In this document: one piece after another, positions 1 to 12,435 of the stretch
Layout: each line of letters begins with the position of its first letter
Position numbering within the stretch: position 1 is the stretch's first letter
NCBI GenBank assembly: GCA_031002005.1
Contig: JARYHS010006964.1
Coordinates: 1,488,001 to 1,552,000 of the forward strand
Direction of reading: 5' to 3'
Origin: Vandiemenella viatica
Taxonomy: Eukaryota; Arthropoda; Insecta; Orthoptera; Morabidae
DNA: 64,000 nucleotides
Notes under the pieces: generated by a model
What the model was told of the DNA's origin: nothing
What the model saw: the letters and a program-made list of their open reading frames with translations, nothing else
The model's database searches: none
Program-made: the position numbers and the translations under genes

Positions 1-1032
1 CAATACACTGAACTCACATCTACTGCTTCCTTCAGGTACAGCTTTTTTTTAGTATTGGGGATTTTAATTTTTAGACTTATTTTGTACTTATTTAAAAACA
101 TTAAACTCTGGTCATTCTAAAAGTTACTGGAAACATATTTAAATCAGTAGAGGAACTACTAAATACATTAATAATTTTACATTAACAAAATGAAAAACAA
201 AAGCCTAAAATTTGTATTTTCCTATTATTTATTGCCTTATCACTTCTTTTTATGGTGAATATCTTTTCAGTCCTGAATAATATTCCAGCAATAATCAGCC
301 AGCACTGCAGGTATTCCGCTTTTCCAAAGTCATGATGTCCCTCTGGAACCTTTCTGCATGTTTGAAACGAAGTCTTCGCGGGTGTACCGCCGGATAGTGT
401 TTTCAAAACAATGAAATTTATTAAAAACTCGGAGAAAGTTTACACGAAACGTATTTAAACGCGAAATATATCAGTCAAATAAATAACTGTTATCCGTTTT
501 CGAAATTATAGTCTCCATCAGTTAAAGTAAAATGAATTTATTTTTAAAAAATTCTAACCAAATACTATGATAATCTAAGCAGAGTAATATACTCATAACA
601 TGAAATAATATCATTAAAAATGATTCTTATTCGTTTTTCCTTACAAGCTTTTCCAGAATAAATTCCAATTACCATCACAGATGAACTCCTTAGTTTTTGA
701 TACATATGTCAGCTTTAACATGAGATTTAAGTTTACCTTATTATGTAGATTTAAACACAGAAAGAGACGATTTCGCCATTCAACAAAGTTAGGAAATAGA
801 TCGAAGGTCGTGACCGCTTGATCCGACCTGGCTCCATTACAAACGTGACTTGTATTTTTGCAAATTTTGTTTGGTTTAAAAGCATAAAAGCAAAATTTGC
901 GAGGGTGGACACAGTCTAACTCTGTAAGAGATTATTATAATTATAATGCATTCACTCAATCTTAACAACGAAGCACAAACTTTATTCATGTCTGTTTCCC
1001 TGCAGTATGGCAGCTGTATAAAACATCAAATA

Positions 1033-1068
<36 letters not shown>

Positions 1069-2029
1069 CGCTGGTCAGAGATATTGGCTTCAAGTTTATA
1101 TTTTGCACTCTGAACATATTTAACGTCTGTTACGGGCGTTTTGTCAGCGGTTAAACGATTCCATCTCTTTCTGTGTGAGTCTGGAAGGAGACAGCTGGCT
1201 TCGGGGGGGTGAGGGCGCTGAAATGAATAGCGGCAGTCTGTGCTCGAAACAAACATTTTATCTAGTTTGAACTATTTTTAAAGATAAAAAATAAAAACAT
1301 ATGCTGTGGCAAAGTGTGATACTTTCTTTTTCTTTAGTTTCACAAGCTTTTCTGTGAAAATAACAAGAGGATTTTATCATTCCATATTGATGTGTATTCT
1401 GATATTATAATGTCCTCAAATGGCTGGCAGGACTAGGGTGAGGGGTCTCATGGGAGTATACGAGGTGTATACTGGTGATGAGGTGTGAAAACGTATTTCA
1501 ATAAGGATTAGGGGAAAGAAGACCATGACCACAAGCTGGTACACATTTTAAATCAAAAGGATATGAGAAGATTTCCTTATGCAGCTTAGGGGAAAGGGAT
1601 TGGTTTAAATTTTCAATAGAATTGATGAAAAATATACAAACATAAAAAGTGAAACGAATTTAAAGTTGAAATTAGTAGAGCATAAATGTAAGTGGTAAAG
1701 GAGGGAAAAAAATAAGTGAGTAGGGAAATTGCCACTACAGCAACTGTTCCAGCCAATTAAATTGAATATTCAATGACGAGTTCACTGAATACAACATGTG
1801 TAGTCTGTTGGAGCCTTATTTTAATTTATTATTAATGTTTACAATCTACATTAACTGCAGACCAAGACCAACTCTGAGCTGTGTCACTGGTTGGTCTTTT
1901 AGATTCTATGGTATATTGTGTCACATGATGTCATTCTGCAATTTCTTCTATGATCACCTTAGTGTAAATATTTATTAATTTATTTTATTTATCAATCTTG
2001 TTTCATGGATCCCTGCTGAGGAAGGAACT
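1..2029. other. No gene recognised
   Basis: AT-rich DNA in which I recognise no protein family or RNA gene. Open frames are short and lack motifs. The only structured feature is the poly-T tract listed separately. The segment near 360-410 (minus) loosely resembles the tail of a Penelope pseudo-LTR, but not well enough to call. Confidence 0.5.
1035..1066 (-). repeat. 32-base poly-T tract
   Basis: An uninterrupted run of 32 T. Read on the minus strand it is a poly(A), as left by a retrotransposed transcript lying to its right (about 1067-1255). That flank has no recognisable coding content. Imperfectly similar short sequences on the two sides do not make a convincing target duplication, so the origin is open. 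Confidence 0.6.
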
Positions 2030-3301
2030 CTGGGATGTGAAACATGCCATGGTTAACATACATACATACGAAATGAGTCATAATCATAGTAAATTTTAAT
2101 TATTTGTTACAAAAACAAATAAAAAGAGAATAACAAAAACATTAATTTTTACAACTGAATTTTGCAAAAGTCATATTGAGTACAATTAATTAATTTTTTC
2201 AAATTCTTGAATGGAGTAGAGAGAGTTGCCAATAAGATAACCTCAATGTTTTTCTTTAAATATATCTTTATTATATGCAGACTGTTTTATATCCATGGGA
2301 AGTTTATTAAACAGATATATACCAGAATAATTAACTCCTCTTTGTACTAATGACAGAGATGTTTGTGTTTTATGCAAGTTATTTCTGTTTCTTCTACTGA
2401 AATGGGGTAGCTATGAATTAGAAGTAAATGGGTTAAAATGATCTATGACAAAGCACATGAGAGAATATATATATACAGAGAAGTCATTGGAAGAATATTG
2501 AGTTTTTTTAAAAAAAAAGTTGTCCACAAGAAGTTCTTGATTTTACCATACACAACATTCTAATAGCTCTTTCCAGTGCTAAGAAAACTTTCTTACTTTG
2601 TGAAGAGTTTCCCCATAAAATTATGCCATATGAGTTTATGACATCACTGAAGGAAAATATGAGGAGTACACATTTAGTAAATTCTAGATCTGCTGTTAGC
2701 GAAAGTGTTCGTACTGTAAAGGTGGCACTACTTAACTTCTTCAGTCATGTACTGGTATGTTCATGTCAACAAAGTTTCTCATCTATTTTAATACCAAGGA
2801 ATTTTATACTCTTTGTTTCTAATATTGTGTTATTTTAATAGCTTACTTTTAAATCTGTCTGTGCATATGTGTTTGTTTTAAACCTAATATAATGTGTTTT
2901 TCAAAATTTAGTTTTAATTAATTTGCCTTAAACCAATTTGCTATTTCACTAAGTACTTCATTTACATTAAATTCTAGGTTACTGTTTGGTGTTTTTCTCA
3001 GTCAGGTTGGTGTCATCTGTAAATAAAACATTCTTAACTTTGTCACATAAGTTTCCTGGAAGGTCATTGATGTACAACAAAAAGAGGAGGGGTCCTAGGA
3101 CAGAACCTTCTGGAATTTCATGTTTTATTTTCTCCCAGTCTGTTTAAGAGTCTTTCCTTATATTAGAATAAAAAATGGAAACTTTTTGCATTCTACTTTC
3201 CAAGTATGATTTAAACCATTTACCTGTGGTTCCATAAATAACATAGTATTCCATTTTGTTCAAATGTAGTACATGATTTACACAGTCAAATGCTTTTGCA
3301 A
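2030..3301 (-). pseudogene. CR1/Daphne-like LINE, decayed reverse transcriptase C-terminus
   Basis: Read on the minus strand from the gap edge, this translates through a shifting frame into the second half of a non-LTR reverse transcriptase. 'KAFDCVNH' is motif A, 'PEGSVLGPLLFLLYINDLP' is the motif B region, and 'LFTDDTN' replaces the FADDT catalytic box. Next come the thumb and a C-terminal region with 'FNKLP', typical of CR1/Daphne-type LINEs. Several in-frame stops show that it is dead. A (CATA)n run near 2060-2080 (TATG on the element strand) probably marks the 3' end. The 5' part is lost in the N gap. The same family recurs at 43.9-49.2 kb. Confidence 0.8.
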
Positions 3302-4301
3302 NNNNNNNNNNNNNNNNNNNNNNNNNNNNNNNNNNNNNNNNNNNNNNNNNNNNNNNNNNNNNNNNNNNNNNNNNNNNNNNNNNNNNNNNNNNNNNNNNNN
3401 NNNNNNNNNNNNNNNNNNNNNNNNNNNNNNNNNNNNNNNNNNNNNNNNNNNNNNNNNNNNNNNNNNNNNNNNNNNNNNNNNNNNNNNNNNNNNNNNNNNN
3501 NNNNNNNNNNNNNNNNNNNNNNNNNNNNNNNNNNNNNNNNNNNNNNNNNNNNNNNNNNNNNNNNNNNNNNNNNNNNNNNNNNNNNNNNNNNNNNNNNNNN
3601 NNNNNNNNNNNNNNNNNNNNNNNNNNNNNNNNNNNNNNNNNNNNNNNNNNNNNNNNNNNNNNNNNNNNNNNNNNNNNNNNNNNNNNNNNNNNNNNNNNNN
3701 NNNNNNNNNNNNNNNNNNNNNNNNNNNNNNNNNNNNNNNNNNNNNNNNNNNNNNNNNNNNNNNNNNNNNNNNNNNNNNNNNNNNNNNNNNNNNNNNNNNN
3801 NNNNNNNNNNNNNNNNNNNNNNNNNNNNNNNNNNNNNNNNNNNNNNNNNNNNNNNNNNNNNNNNNNNNNNNNNNNNNNNNNNNNNNNNNNNNNNNNNNNN
3901 NNNNNNNNNNNNNNNNNNNNNNNNNNNNNNNNNNNNNNNNNNNNNNNNNNNNNNNNNNNNNNNNNNNNNNNNNNNNNNNNNNNNNNNNNNNNNNNNNNNN
4001 NNNNNNNNNNNNNNNNNNNNNNNNNNNNNNNNNNNNNNNNNNNNNNNNNNNNNNNNNNNNNNNNNNNNNNNNNNNNNNNNNNNNNNNNNNNNNNNNNNNN
4101 NNNNNNNNNNNNNNNNNNNNNNNNNNNNNNNNNNNNNNNNNNNNNNNNNNNNNNNNNNNNNNNNNNNNNNNNNNNNNNNNNNNNNNNNNNNNNNNNNNNN
4201 NNNNNNNNNNNNNNNNNNNNNNNNNNNNNNNNNNNNNNNNNNNNNNNNNNNNNNNNNNNNNNNNNNNNNNNNNNNNNNNNNNNNNNNNNNNNNNNNNNNN
4301 N
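3302..4301. other. Assembly gap, 1000 N
   Basis: Exactly 1000 unknown bases, the conventional length for a gap of unknown size. It truncates the LINE on its left. Open frames spanning it are artefacts of reading N. Confidence 0.99.
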
Positions 4302-4498
4302 AACCAATATGAGTTGCCCCCCCCCCTCCCCCAGCTTAAATCTTGCCCCCCTCTAGCTCCGATGCTGGATATGCCCTAGTTACATCCTGCTTTATTTTTA
4401 ACTTATGCTGATAGCAATAGGGAAATTTAAGCTTAATCCTGAATTTTTTTTAAAAATATTAGTGTAACCTCAAATTATAAAGATGAACTGAATCTTAC

Positions 4499-4899
4499 CT
4501 TTTTTGAAAAAATGTAGAATTAAGTTGTGTAGGTCCACTAGAGTAGTGATGGAGATTGAGCTTGGTCAAATCTTCAAATACTTGATGACAATTAGTACAG
4601 GCATATAAAGGGCAGGAAACAGCTGCGATATGGTTGAAAACATGTTTCATAAGAGAACTCCAAGATAGAAACATCTGTCTACAAACAGCACACACGACTT
4701 GAAATAATGATAGCTGCTTCAAATTAGCTCTATTATTATGATGCGTTTTATGAGAAAACAATGTTGACAGAGCTGTGAAAACCTGACCACATTGTTCACA
4801 AATGTACTGTGGAATAGTTATTAGTAAGCCATGAAGGAAAACGTGTCTTATTAGCAAATCCCGTGAATTGTAAACATCCAGACATTTAGCACATGTAAA
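4499..4899 (-). CDS. Internal exon encoding C2H2 zinc fingers
   Basis: This minus-strand block is open over 401 nt and bounded by splice-like signals: an acceptor (ccacttgcag) just before it and a strong donor (AAAAAG/gtaagatt) at its end. It encodes about 133 residues with three good C2H2 fingers: FTCAKCLDVYNSRDLL then IRHVFLH; YICEQCGQVFTALSTLFSH then KTHH; VVCAVCRQMFLSWSSLMKH then VFNH. A fourth, imperfect finger starts YACTNCHQVF. Each has the Cys-x2-Cys, central F/Y-L and His-x3/4-His pattern. The linkers are long, unlike the short TGEKP linkers of tandem KRAB-type arrays. The exon starts in phase 0 and ends with two bases of a split codon. It has no internal stop, unlike everything around it. 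I infer one exon of a nuclear, nucleic-acid-binding protein; neighbouring exons are not visible, and the gap lies 200 bp downstream. Confidence 0.7.
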
Positions 4900-4905
4900 C
4901 TGCAA

Positions 4906-6060
4906 GTGGCATTTTAAATAATATGTTACTACTGGCTCTTCTCATAATATGTACAGATACTGCTTACATCAAACTGAAGTCAATGACTAGTCATAAACAT
5001 TTGTCTGCACACAGATTTCTTCATCACACCAGTATCTTCTTGGTCACCAGTACTGAGCTACCAGGATTTATTGCTATTTAACAGTTTCCCTACAAGTAGA
5101 AAACATTCAGTTTTAGGTACTGTAAATATACACTAAAATATACAGACAAACAAACACAGTGTGAAATTACTGTAACCTAGCTTCGCCTTCATTACATTTA
5201 TGTAGAGGAACTAGTTTATTTACTGAAATTTAATGACACTAGATTATGTATGGTAATTTGTTCAGTATTTTATATTAAACTGTTCAGAACGAGTGTATGA
5301 GACTTTGAATATAGATATCAAATAGTTTTATTAAAATACATTAATGTAAATGGGATATTTTAAATTCCAATTGAAAGAGGGTGTTCTGCACCACGCCCAG
5401 CTTTTCCATACTCCTTTTAGGAGAATACTAGCAAGCAGTGGCTGACACCTCACACTGGGAATTATTCATTCACCAGAGACTCATCTGTGCAAATAGGGTA
5501 TACCATGGAAAAGAAAGGCTGACATTTGGTTGTAAAAGGCTAATACACTTTCTACCAAACCCTTACACCCCAGATTCAGTTAAAAGATTGTTACTAGTGA
5601 ACTATAGCAGTATAATCAACAAAGTCATAAAGTTTGGTTACAAACTAGAGATGCACAAATAGTTTGGAGGTAGGGTCTCAGGTTGTAGGAAGAAGTGATA
5701 GACAATGAGGCTTCCTCAAAGGTTATAGCATGTACCACAGAAGTGTAGGAGGAAATGGTGATGAAACATTGATTATAAAATGCAACTATAGTTCACTGGC
5801 ATTTTATAGATTACTGTCATGAGTTATTGTGGGGTAGACTTCTGGGATGTATTGTATAAAAATAAAAATACAGGTCTTGGATCTTTATAGTAATGGAAAA
5901 ATGAGTTACCAATATAAAGTACTAGGAGGAACATTAAAATCATATTCAGAACTGAGAGTTGAGCATAAGATTGGTGAAGAAATTTCCAAATTAACTTACT
6001 GTAGGAAGGAGGATTTATGCAAGTAGAACAGCAGAACATCAGGGGACAGAACATGCTGGA
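4906..6060. other. No gene recognised
   Basis: AT-rich sequence upstream of the zinc-finger exon on its strand, so probably intron. I found no second exon with convincing splice sites and no known repeat. Confidence 0.5.
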
Positions 6061-6069
6061 CACTATTCC

Positions 6070-7480
6070 TTTTATAAAAGGATTAAGTGATCATCAAGAA
6101 TTTATGATGGATATACGAGGCTTCAGTAAACTAATAGCCAAAATTCAAGGTCATTATATATCCAGTTATATATCATTCAGAACTAAGAAGAAATTTCTAG
6201 GAAAGGTTCAGTGTATGGAAGGAGGAAACCAATGCAGAAGAGAGGAGACGTGAACATTTTAAGGAGATATAGGATGAGGGAAGAAATGTTTAATCCAACA
6301 CAATAAAAACAAAGTACAAATCAAAAATTTTATAACAAGGAGATGAGAAAGCTAAAGAAGTTGTTAAGAAGAGCACACAGTAATGTTTAGTTACAGCAAG
6401 GCGTTTGGAACACTTGAGATAAACAAAGAAGGAATTAATACTTGCAAAGAGGGAAACTAAAAATTAGGTTATGAAACGTGTTATAGTTACAGTGGGATCA
6501 CTAAATATCGATTTTCAAAACTTCTATATCTACTTTATAAAATTGTAGATAAGGAACTATATTCACACAATTATGTACAATGATGGTGTAAAAGTTACTG
6601 TGATCTAAAAAAAAAAAATAGAAATATCAAGCAATTGGTAATGAGTCCAAAAAGGTCCATCATTCAGGAATGCAAAAGGGGGAAATTATCAGAGCAGCAA
6701 AAAATGAAAAGATGGAAATATATTTCTGAAGTGCCTAATAAAGCTAAAAAAATATATGAAGAGTCGGTAGTGGATAGTATTATTATAGATGCATTGACAA
6801 TAGGGGTATATTATATTGTAACATACCTTTAAATATTAGATCTAGTCTGGAGTCTTTCTACTTACTAATGAATGTGAAAAGTATAATAATAAAACCAACC
6901 TAAGAAGGGAGGCAAGATAAATAGTAGTATATATGTAGTTTGACTTCAGTAAGCAGATGGACTAAGTGATGTGTGACCATATCAAACATTTTCAAGAGAG
7001 AAAATGTTTTCTGCAATGAGGCACCATGTTTTTAGGCAAGGCTCTTCATGTTGATCTCAGTTAGTGTGCTTTATACAAGATATAACAGACAGAAAGGACA
7101 AGGGAAGCTAAAGAGATAGTTTAACACTAAATCACTCCACAGCATTTGATAGCTAATCGTAAATAAAGTAGAAACCATTAGAGTGGACAAAAAAAAATTA
7201 GGATTTCTTAATGCATCAAAAGCAAAGTGTTAGGACAGGAAATGTCATACCAAAAGAGGTGGAAGCGAAAATGCGAGTGCCAGAAGGTAGTGTGTTGAGA
7301 GCATTGCTGTTCATTATTTTAATGTACAACTGTTTTCATGGTTTGTTGTTTGAAATCAAATTGTTTGCTGATGACACAATATTATAGAATAGATTTAAAC
7401 TACAGAGGGCTGTGTACAGTTGCAGGGGAATATGGAAAAGATATCTACCTGGGTAGATCAATATGGAATAAACATAAATG
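6070..7480 (+). pseudogene. Decayed LINE (endonuclease tail to reverse transcriptase)
   Basis: Scattered fragments in plus-strand frames match a non-LTR retrotransposon in the right order. 'GLSDHQEFMMDI' near 6080 resembles the SDH end of an APE-type endonuclease. Around 7280-7380 there is 'VPEGSVLRALLFIILMYN', the degenerate motif B region, followed by 'KLFADDTIL', the catalytic box. The roughly 1.1 kb between has many stops and frameshifts. The orientation is opposite to the LINE at 2-3.3 kb. Clade assignment is uncertain; CR1/Daphne-like is most likely from the motif context. A 21-T run at 7511-7531 follows. Confidence 0.5.
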
Positions 7481-8039
7481 TTGTATATTCACAGACAAAA
7501 CAACAAAGGGTTTTTTTTTTTTTTTTTTTTTGTAAGGTAGAGAAGAATTACTTTTTTTAGATGTTAAGTGTAAATGCTGGGAATAACATTTGATAGTAAA
7601 TTTAAATAGATAGATACTAGGGAGAGGATTCAGAAATATTTATTCATTAGAAAGGGTGATGGGTGGTTCCAGAAAACTGATTGAAGTAAGCTGCCAAAGC
7701 TTGTTCAGACGATTGTTTGAATAAGGTTGTGTAGTATTGAACACACATTTTGGGTATCATGTACAGGAAAAGGAGAAAATAGAAAGGAGGGGATCTAGGT
7801 ATGTTTGCATAAATTACTACAGAACACATTCAGTAACTAATATTTTAATGATGCTGGGCAGGAAGTCAATGGAACGTCAAAATGCATGAAAAGTGTTAGG
7901 AGTGTATACGGCATTTTTTGCTGATGAGGACCCAGATAAATCTTGGTAGAAGAATTAGGAGCAGTACAGTGAAGAGTAAAGATTACCATGAATAACAGCT
8001 TACACTTCATTTCAGGCTTAAGGGGATGTTCATTAATGA

Positions 8040-8447
8040 AGTGAGTCGATTTTCTGGAATTCTGGACCACCTCCACCCCTCTGGTGCGACTTCGTGTGAT
8101 CTGGTCTGATTCCCCTATAAAATGACGTGAGATTCTGTCGGGAGACAACCCCCCCCCCTTTCCTTACGAATCAACCACGTAAATTTTTGATACATTTTCT
8201 TTTTAAGTCTCGAGGGCGGTAACACCTCCACTTTTGGATTAAATACCCCTCTAAATTTGACTTTCACATCATTTGTAAAACTTTTTTCTTAGATTTACAG
8301 TCAAACAACAATTTTGAAACCACACATGAAATTTCCATTGACCCCCTCCCCCTTTGTGAGGTTTCGTCAGATTTCACCTCGCGTAATTAATGGATGCCTC
8401 CTAAGGGTGAGGGAAAATTTTCTTTAGTAGGAAAGGGAGTCAGGTGG
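8040..8447. repeat. Diverged C-rich repeat cluster
   Basis: Several similar stretches recur in the same orientation: a run like CCTCCACCCC or CCCTCCCCC, followed by a G-T rich part and TTCGTCAGATTT-like sequence (about 8068-8110 and 8340-8390, with weaker copies between). It looks like old direct repeats of a dispersed element. I cannot assign a family. Confidence 0.3.
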
Positions 8448-8608
8448 GAATTAAGTTTTTCCCGGCGTATTAATGAAATAAATTTTTCTCGGGTTTTCTG
8501 CCGGATAATATTTTTATTTAATTCATCGTACAACGTTTCGGCAGCAACCTCCGCTGCCTTCATCAGGTACTGTGTCATATCGAAGCTCAGACAGTAACTG
8601 CCTCACGG
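8448..8608 (-). mobile_element. Penelope-like pseudo-LTR (left copy, 3' part)
   Basis: On the minus strand this is nearly the same as 14408-14566 and 23384-23541. It contains the hammerhead motif, then 'TATTATCCGGCAGAAAACC', and ends at the shared terminus 'AAAAACTTAATTC'. Upstream of the shared 'CCGTGAGGCAG' (8609-8740) it is unrelated to the other copies. It is therefore either a different subfamily or a rearranged junction. The neighbouring Jockey element begins at 8741. Confidence 0.85.
8528..8570 (-). ncRNA. Minimal hammerhead ribozyme in Penelope pseudo-LTR
   Basis: Read on the minus strand: GTAC (stem I), CTGATGA core, one extra A, GGCAGC / loop GGAGGTT / GCTGCC (stem II, 6 bp), GAAAC core, then GTT and GTAC (stem I return). 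The catalytic boxes CUGAUGA and GAAA are intact. Stem III is reduced to A-C / G-U with no loop, so a single molecule could hardly fold it. The ACGU there is palindromic, which suits pairing between two transcripts. PLE hammerheads of this minimal, dimer-type form are known in animals. Cleavage would be expected after the GUU. Confidence 0.8.
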
Positions 8609-8759
8609 CGTTGTCGTCGTCATCTGTCTGAGCTAGGCTCATGTAGCGTCTAAAGTTCCGGACTTTTGGCCTCTGACTTTTGTCTGATAAAGGTTTTCGT
8701 AATGGCTGTCTAGTCAAGTCTTGTGGTAAGTGGTAATATGTTTCTTTTTTTTTTTTTTG

Positions 8760-11450
8760 TAATGTCCTGTAATGGCGTGTTAGTGCTAGTATTGGTCGGT
8801 TGTATGTTGGATCATATGGGTCTTGTCCTAGGCATTGAATAGTCTCGTAGGGAGAAGCTTGAGCTTTTGTGAAGAATTTTGTTGATTTGTCTTTTATGTA
8901 GTCTGTCAGTGTTGGAATGTCCTAGGTCGTTATGGAGTCAGTATGTTGGTCATGTACCGAGGGGCATTTGCTATTAATCTAGAGGTATTTGTTTTGGATT
9001 AGTTTGCAGTTTTTTTGAGGTTACTGTCTGATGCCATGCTGTATACTTCTGAGCCATATAGGATTGCTGGCCTTATTATAGCTTTGTAAATTTGTAGCTT
9101 AGTTTTAGTGTTGAGGCTGGCCCCCTTGAGGAGGGGGTACAGCTTGAATATACCGGCTTTGCCTATGTTGCATGCATTTTGAATATGAGTTGGCCATTTA
9201 AGCTTTTTGTCAAAAGTAACACCTAAGTATTTGACTGTGTCGCTCCATGCTAGATCCTCTCCAGTCTAGTGATACACAGTCATCCGGTGCTGATCTTTTG
9301 GTTGAAAACATTATTGCTTGGGATTTTCCTGTGTTTATTTTGATTTTCCACTTATTACACCATTGTGTAATAAGTTCGAGGTGTTGTGTTAGTTTTCTGG
9401 CGATGAATCTTTGGCTTCGGCTGGACCTGTATATTACGGTATCATCTGCAATTAGTGCAATTTCTCCGCCTGGCTGGTGGGGAATGTCATTTGTATAAAT
9501 GCTGTACAGAATCGGGGCTATTACCGAACCTTGGGGTACGCCTGCTTCAATTGATTTGAACTGGCTATTGGCTCCTTCCACCACAACGTAGAATTTCCTG
9601 TTGCGGAGATAGCTATCAATCATTTTGAGCAAGTGTCCAGGACAGCGATAGGTGTTCAAGTTTGTAGATAAGGTCGCCGTGCCAAACTTTGTCGAAGGCT
9701 TTTTCGATGTCTAGCATAACAGCGCCTGTATGGTGTCCTATGGAGCGTGCCCGACAGATCTTTTCAACCAGTCGGACGGCTTGGTGAGTGGTGCTGTGGC
9801 TTGCACGAAAGCCGAATCTGTTCAGGAATGATGATGTTCCGATCTTTGAGGAATTTTTGGATAGATTGTGTTGATGAGTATTTCGAGGATTTTTCCAAGG
9901 ATATTGAGTAGGGAGATGGGTCTGTAGTTTTGTGGAAATAGGAGGTTTTTGTTGGGTTTGGGAAGGGTTATCACTTTTGCAGGATTTCCATGCTGTTGGG
10001 AAGTAGGATAGTTTTAGGCAAGCATTGAAGATGAGGGTGAGATGAGCTATTGCTGGTTGTGGCAGGTTTTTGAGATGTGAGGCTCTGATACCGTCAGGAC
10101 CAGGGGATTTTTTATTGCCAAGCGTCCCTTATGATTGAAGTCACTGTGGACGACTCCACTGGACGGAAAGAGCCGCGTGTTCTTTGCCTCAGAATGCGAT
10201 GGCACTTCTCTAATTACTCTTTCCTCGTGGATATCACTATCCTCGTCATCAATGACATGTTCTTGGAACTGGCGTTCCAAAGTGTCCGCCATCGCTTCCG
10301 CCTTCTCCAGCGCTGTGTATACTATGCCGTTTGGCCCGTGTAGTGGTTTTGAACACTGAGTTGGTTGTTTGCGTGCCTTGATTAATTTCCAGAACAGGTC
10401 GGGTTGTTGCTCTGCACGGCGGAGAGTGTTGTTCCAACATTGAGCTCTGTGTTGTTGTAGGTGTTGCCTCACTTCGTGGGCAAGTCTGTTAGTAATCCGG
10501 CAGGTCTATCGGGTCGCGATATTTCTGCCAGCGTTTCCTATGGTGGTTTTTCAGTTTAATTAGTTCTGATATGTGTGGTGGAAGGTTTTTAGTTCCTGGA
10601 TCGTGGGTGATCTTTATTGTCGCCTTCTTTGCACTATTCCACGATGGTTGTGACAAGGATATCTATTTGCCTTTCGATTTCCTGTTTATTAATCTGAAAT
10701 GGCTGTTCAGTTATGTGAGAGCTTATAAGTTCTTTGTATTTCTGCCAGTTAGTGGTTAGAGAGAATTTTTTACTCTCAGTTCGGCATACAGCTGCATCTA
10801 TACATAGTACCACCGGGTTGTGGTCGGAATCGAGGTCATTGTATACAGTGGATGCAGCAGACCAGGTGATATTTTTGAACACGAAAGATGTCCAAGATAT
10901 CAGGCCTGAGTCTGGAGTCCCTGTGAAAGTGCGAGGGTTCGTCAGGCGCCACTACAGTCACCTGGGGAGTGTTTTTCGACAAAGTCGTACAGAGTGCGGC
11001 CACTGCTGTTAGTTGTAGTTGCATCCCCACGTGCGAGATTTAGCGTTAAAGTCACCCCCGAGGATTGTTCTGTCGGCTGTGGTCAGTGCTACCAGGTCGG
11101 CCTCTGGCATTTTCCTGCCGGGCGGGTGGTACACTGCTATGAATCTAATTGCCTGCCCATTTATTGCGACCTCAGCAGCCTGTAGCTTCTACACGCTCGA
11201 GCGCAGGTAAATCAATTGATCTGTGTGCTAGGCGTGTTTTTATGAGGATTGCTGTTCCTCCCCCTGTCCGGTTTGGTCTGTCGGTACGGTAAATAGCGTA
11301 GTTCCTCACTTGGAATCTTTGCCCCGCATGCAGGTGGGTTTCGCTGAGTAGGGCTATATCTATATTGTGTTCCTCTAGGAATAATTCTAGCGAGTGTTTT
11401 TGGCCGAGAATGCCATCGGCATTCCACGTCATAATAGGTTAGGTTTTTTA
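8760..11450 (-). pseudogene. Jockey element 1 ORF2 (endonuclease-reverse transcriptase)
   Basis: In minus-strand order: 'MTWNADGILGQKHSLELFL' opens an APE-type endonuclease, with 'HNIDIALLSETHL' and 'YRTDRPNRTGGGTAILIKT' following. The SDHNP box ('DLDSDHNPVVLCIDAA') closes the domain. The linker 'RRAEQQPDLFWKLIKARKQ' leads to reverse transcriptase pieces. These include 'IEAGVPQGSVIAPILYSIY' (motif B), 'ALIADDTVIY' (catalytic box, I replacing the usual Y/F before ADD) and a thumb with 'YLGVTFDKKLKWPTHI'. Frameshifts and stops break it into at least six segments, so no full protein is made. The family makes target-primed reverse transcription enzymes. Domain order and lack of an RNase H fit the Jockey clade. 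Confidence 0.85.
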
Positions 11451-11452
11451 AT

Positions 11453-12430
11453 TTATTTTGCGCCATCGATAAGGTTTGAGAAGGTATTAACAATAACCAT
11501 TATTTTTGAGTCTATGTCTGGTGCTTGTTTGAAGTCTTGAATAGCGGTTTTGAATGTCTGTAATAATCCTCTGCAGAAATCAAGTATTTCCCGGAAGTAT
11601 GATAGAGGGGATGATGATGCTGGTGTGGCTTGTGAGGAGGGGGGGGTCTCTTCTCCTGCAGGCGGGCTGGATGTGGTTTCATTGCTGGTAGAATTTGAAT
11701 TAGAGTTGTTGGCGGTTAAAATTTTATTGTTGTTTGCGGCCGATGGATGCTGCTCAGGGCTGGCTGTGTTGTTAGGAAGAGGAGGAAACTGTGAAGTTTC
11801 ATGTTGAAAGTTGTTGGTTGCTTTGTTGGAGTCATTGGGTGAGTCAGAAGATTTTTTGTTCTCTTTTTGTTGTTTCTTACGTTCTTCACGGGCTTTTTTG
11901 ACTTTTAGGCTTTTCTTTAGAATTTCCTGGTAGGTAGGACATTTCCTGTAGCTCGCGGGGTGGGAACCACTGCAATTAGCACGTTTGGGTGGTTCTTCCG
12001 TTTTTTTTTTTTTTGGCAAGTTTTTGTGAGATAAGGCGCCACCGCATTTAACACAGCGAGGTGTAATGTGACAGTTTTTAGCACCCGTGGCCAAAATTCT
12101 GACATGAATGACATTAAATGGGGCTATTCGGTGCCCTATAGGCCCTCTACCCTCACCTTGAGGCGGAGAATATATTGCATATTGTATATCTCTGCCGCTT
12201 CTGCCGAGCGGTATAGCTGGACAAGAAACAGTGACAGCGGTTTTCTAATACCTTCTGGGGAAGTGGTGGACATTTGGTGCACGTCGTGCACAGGGAGCTT
12301 TTTAGCAATTAAATCGTCATGAAGTTCTTCACGCTATATGTCGGTAGGTAGAACTCTGATAACTACTTTGATGATTTTTAAAGGATCCTCGTCAAAGGTG
12401 TGGTACTGGAAGTTTCTGATGTTCATAGCT
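11453..12430 (-). pseudogene. Jockey element 1 ORF1 (gag-like)
   Basis: This is the 3' part of a LINE ORF1. The upstream portion (12095-12430) translates in pieces to 'LKIIKVVIRVLPTDI' and 'RKPLSLFLVQLYRS', matching the PRE_C2HC-like region of Jockey gag proteins. Then come zinc-knuckle remnants: 'CHITPRCVKCGGALSHKN' and 'CSGSHPASYRKCPTY'. A lysine-rich stretch (residues after KKSLKVKKAREERKKQQKE) and a low-complexity Ser/Thr/Asn/Pro tail complete it. It would bind element RNA. Frameshifts and a missing 5' end make it non-functional. Confidence 0.75.
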
Positions 12431-12435
12431 TGTAA

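Noticed and set aside
1..60. Third hammerhead-like site (TTCCTTCAGGTAC)
   Set aside because: Only a few bases match the ribozyme 5' side in reverse; there is no GAAAC or stem II.
182..406. 74-codon minus-strand frame as a gene
   Set aside because: No motif, atypical composition, and a faint resemblance to a PLE tail (ATCCGGCGG then ACCCGCGAAG) that I could not substantiate.
1026..1256. 76-codon frame ending in a lysine run
   Set aside because: The lysines come from the poly-T tract; the rest has no family resemblance.
3144..4379. Long open frames of 340-387 codons
   Set aside because: They consist almost entirely of N from the gap; the same applies to frames at 29418-30516 and 52953-54089. 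Only the LINE codons at 3144-3300 are real.
11453..12322. Plus-strand frames opposite the Jockey gag
   Set aside because: Shadows of the minus-strand coding sequence without motifs.
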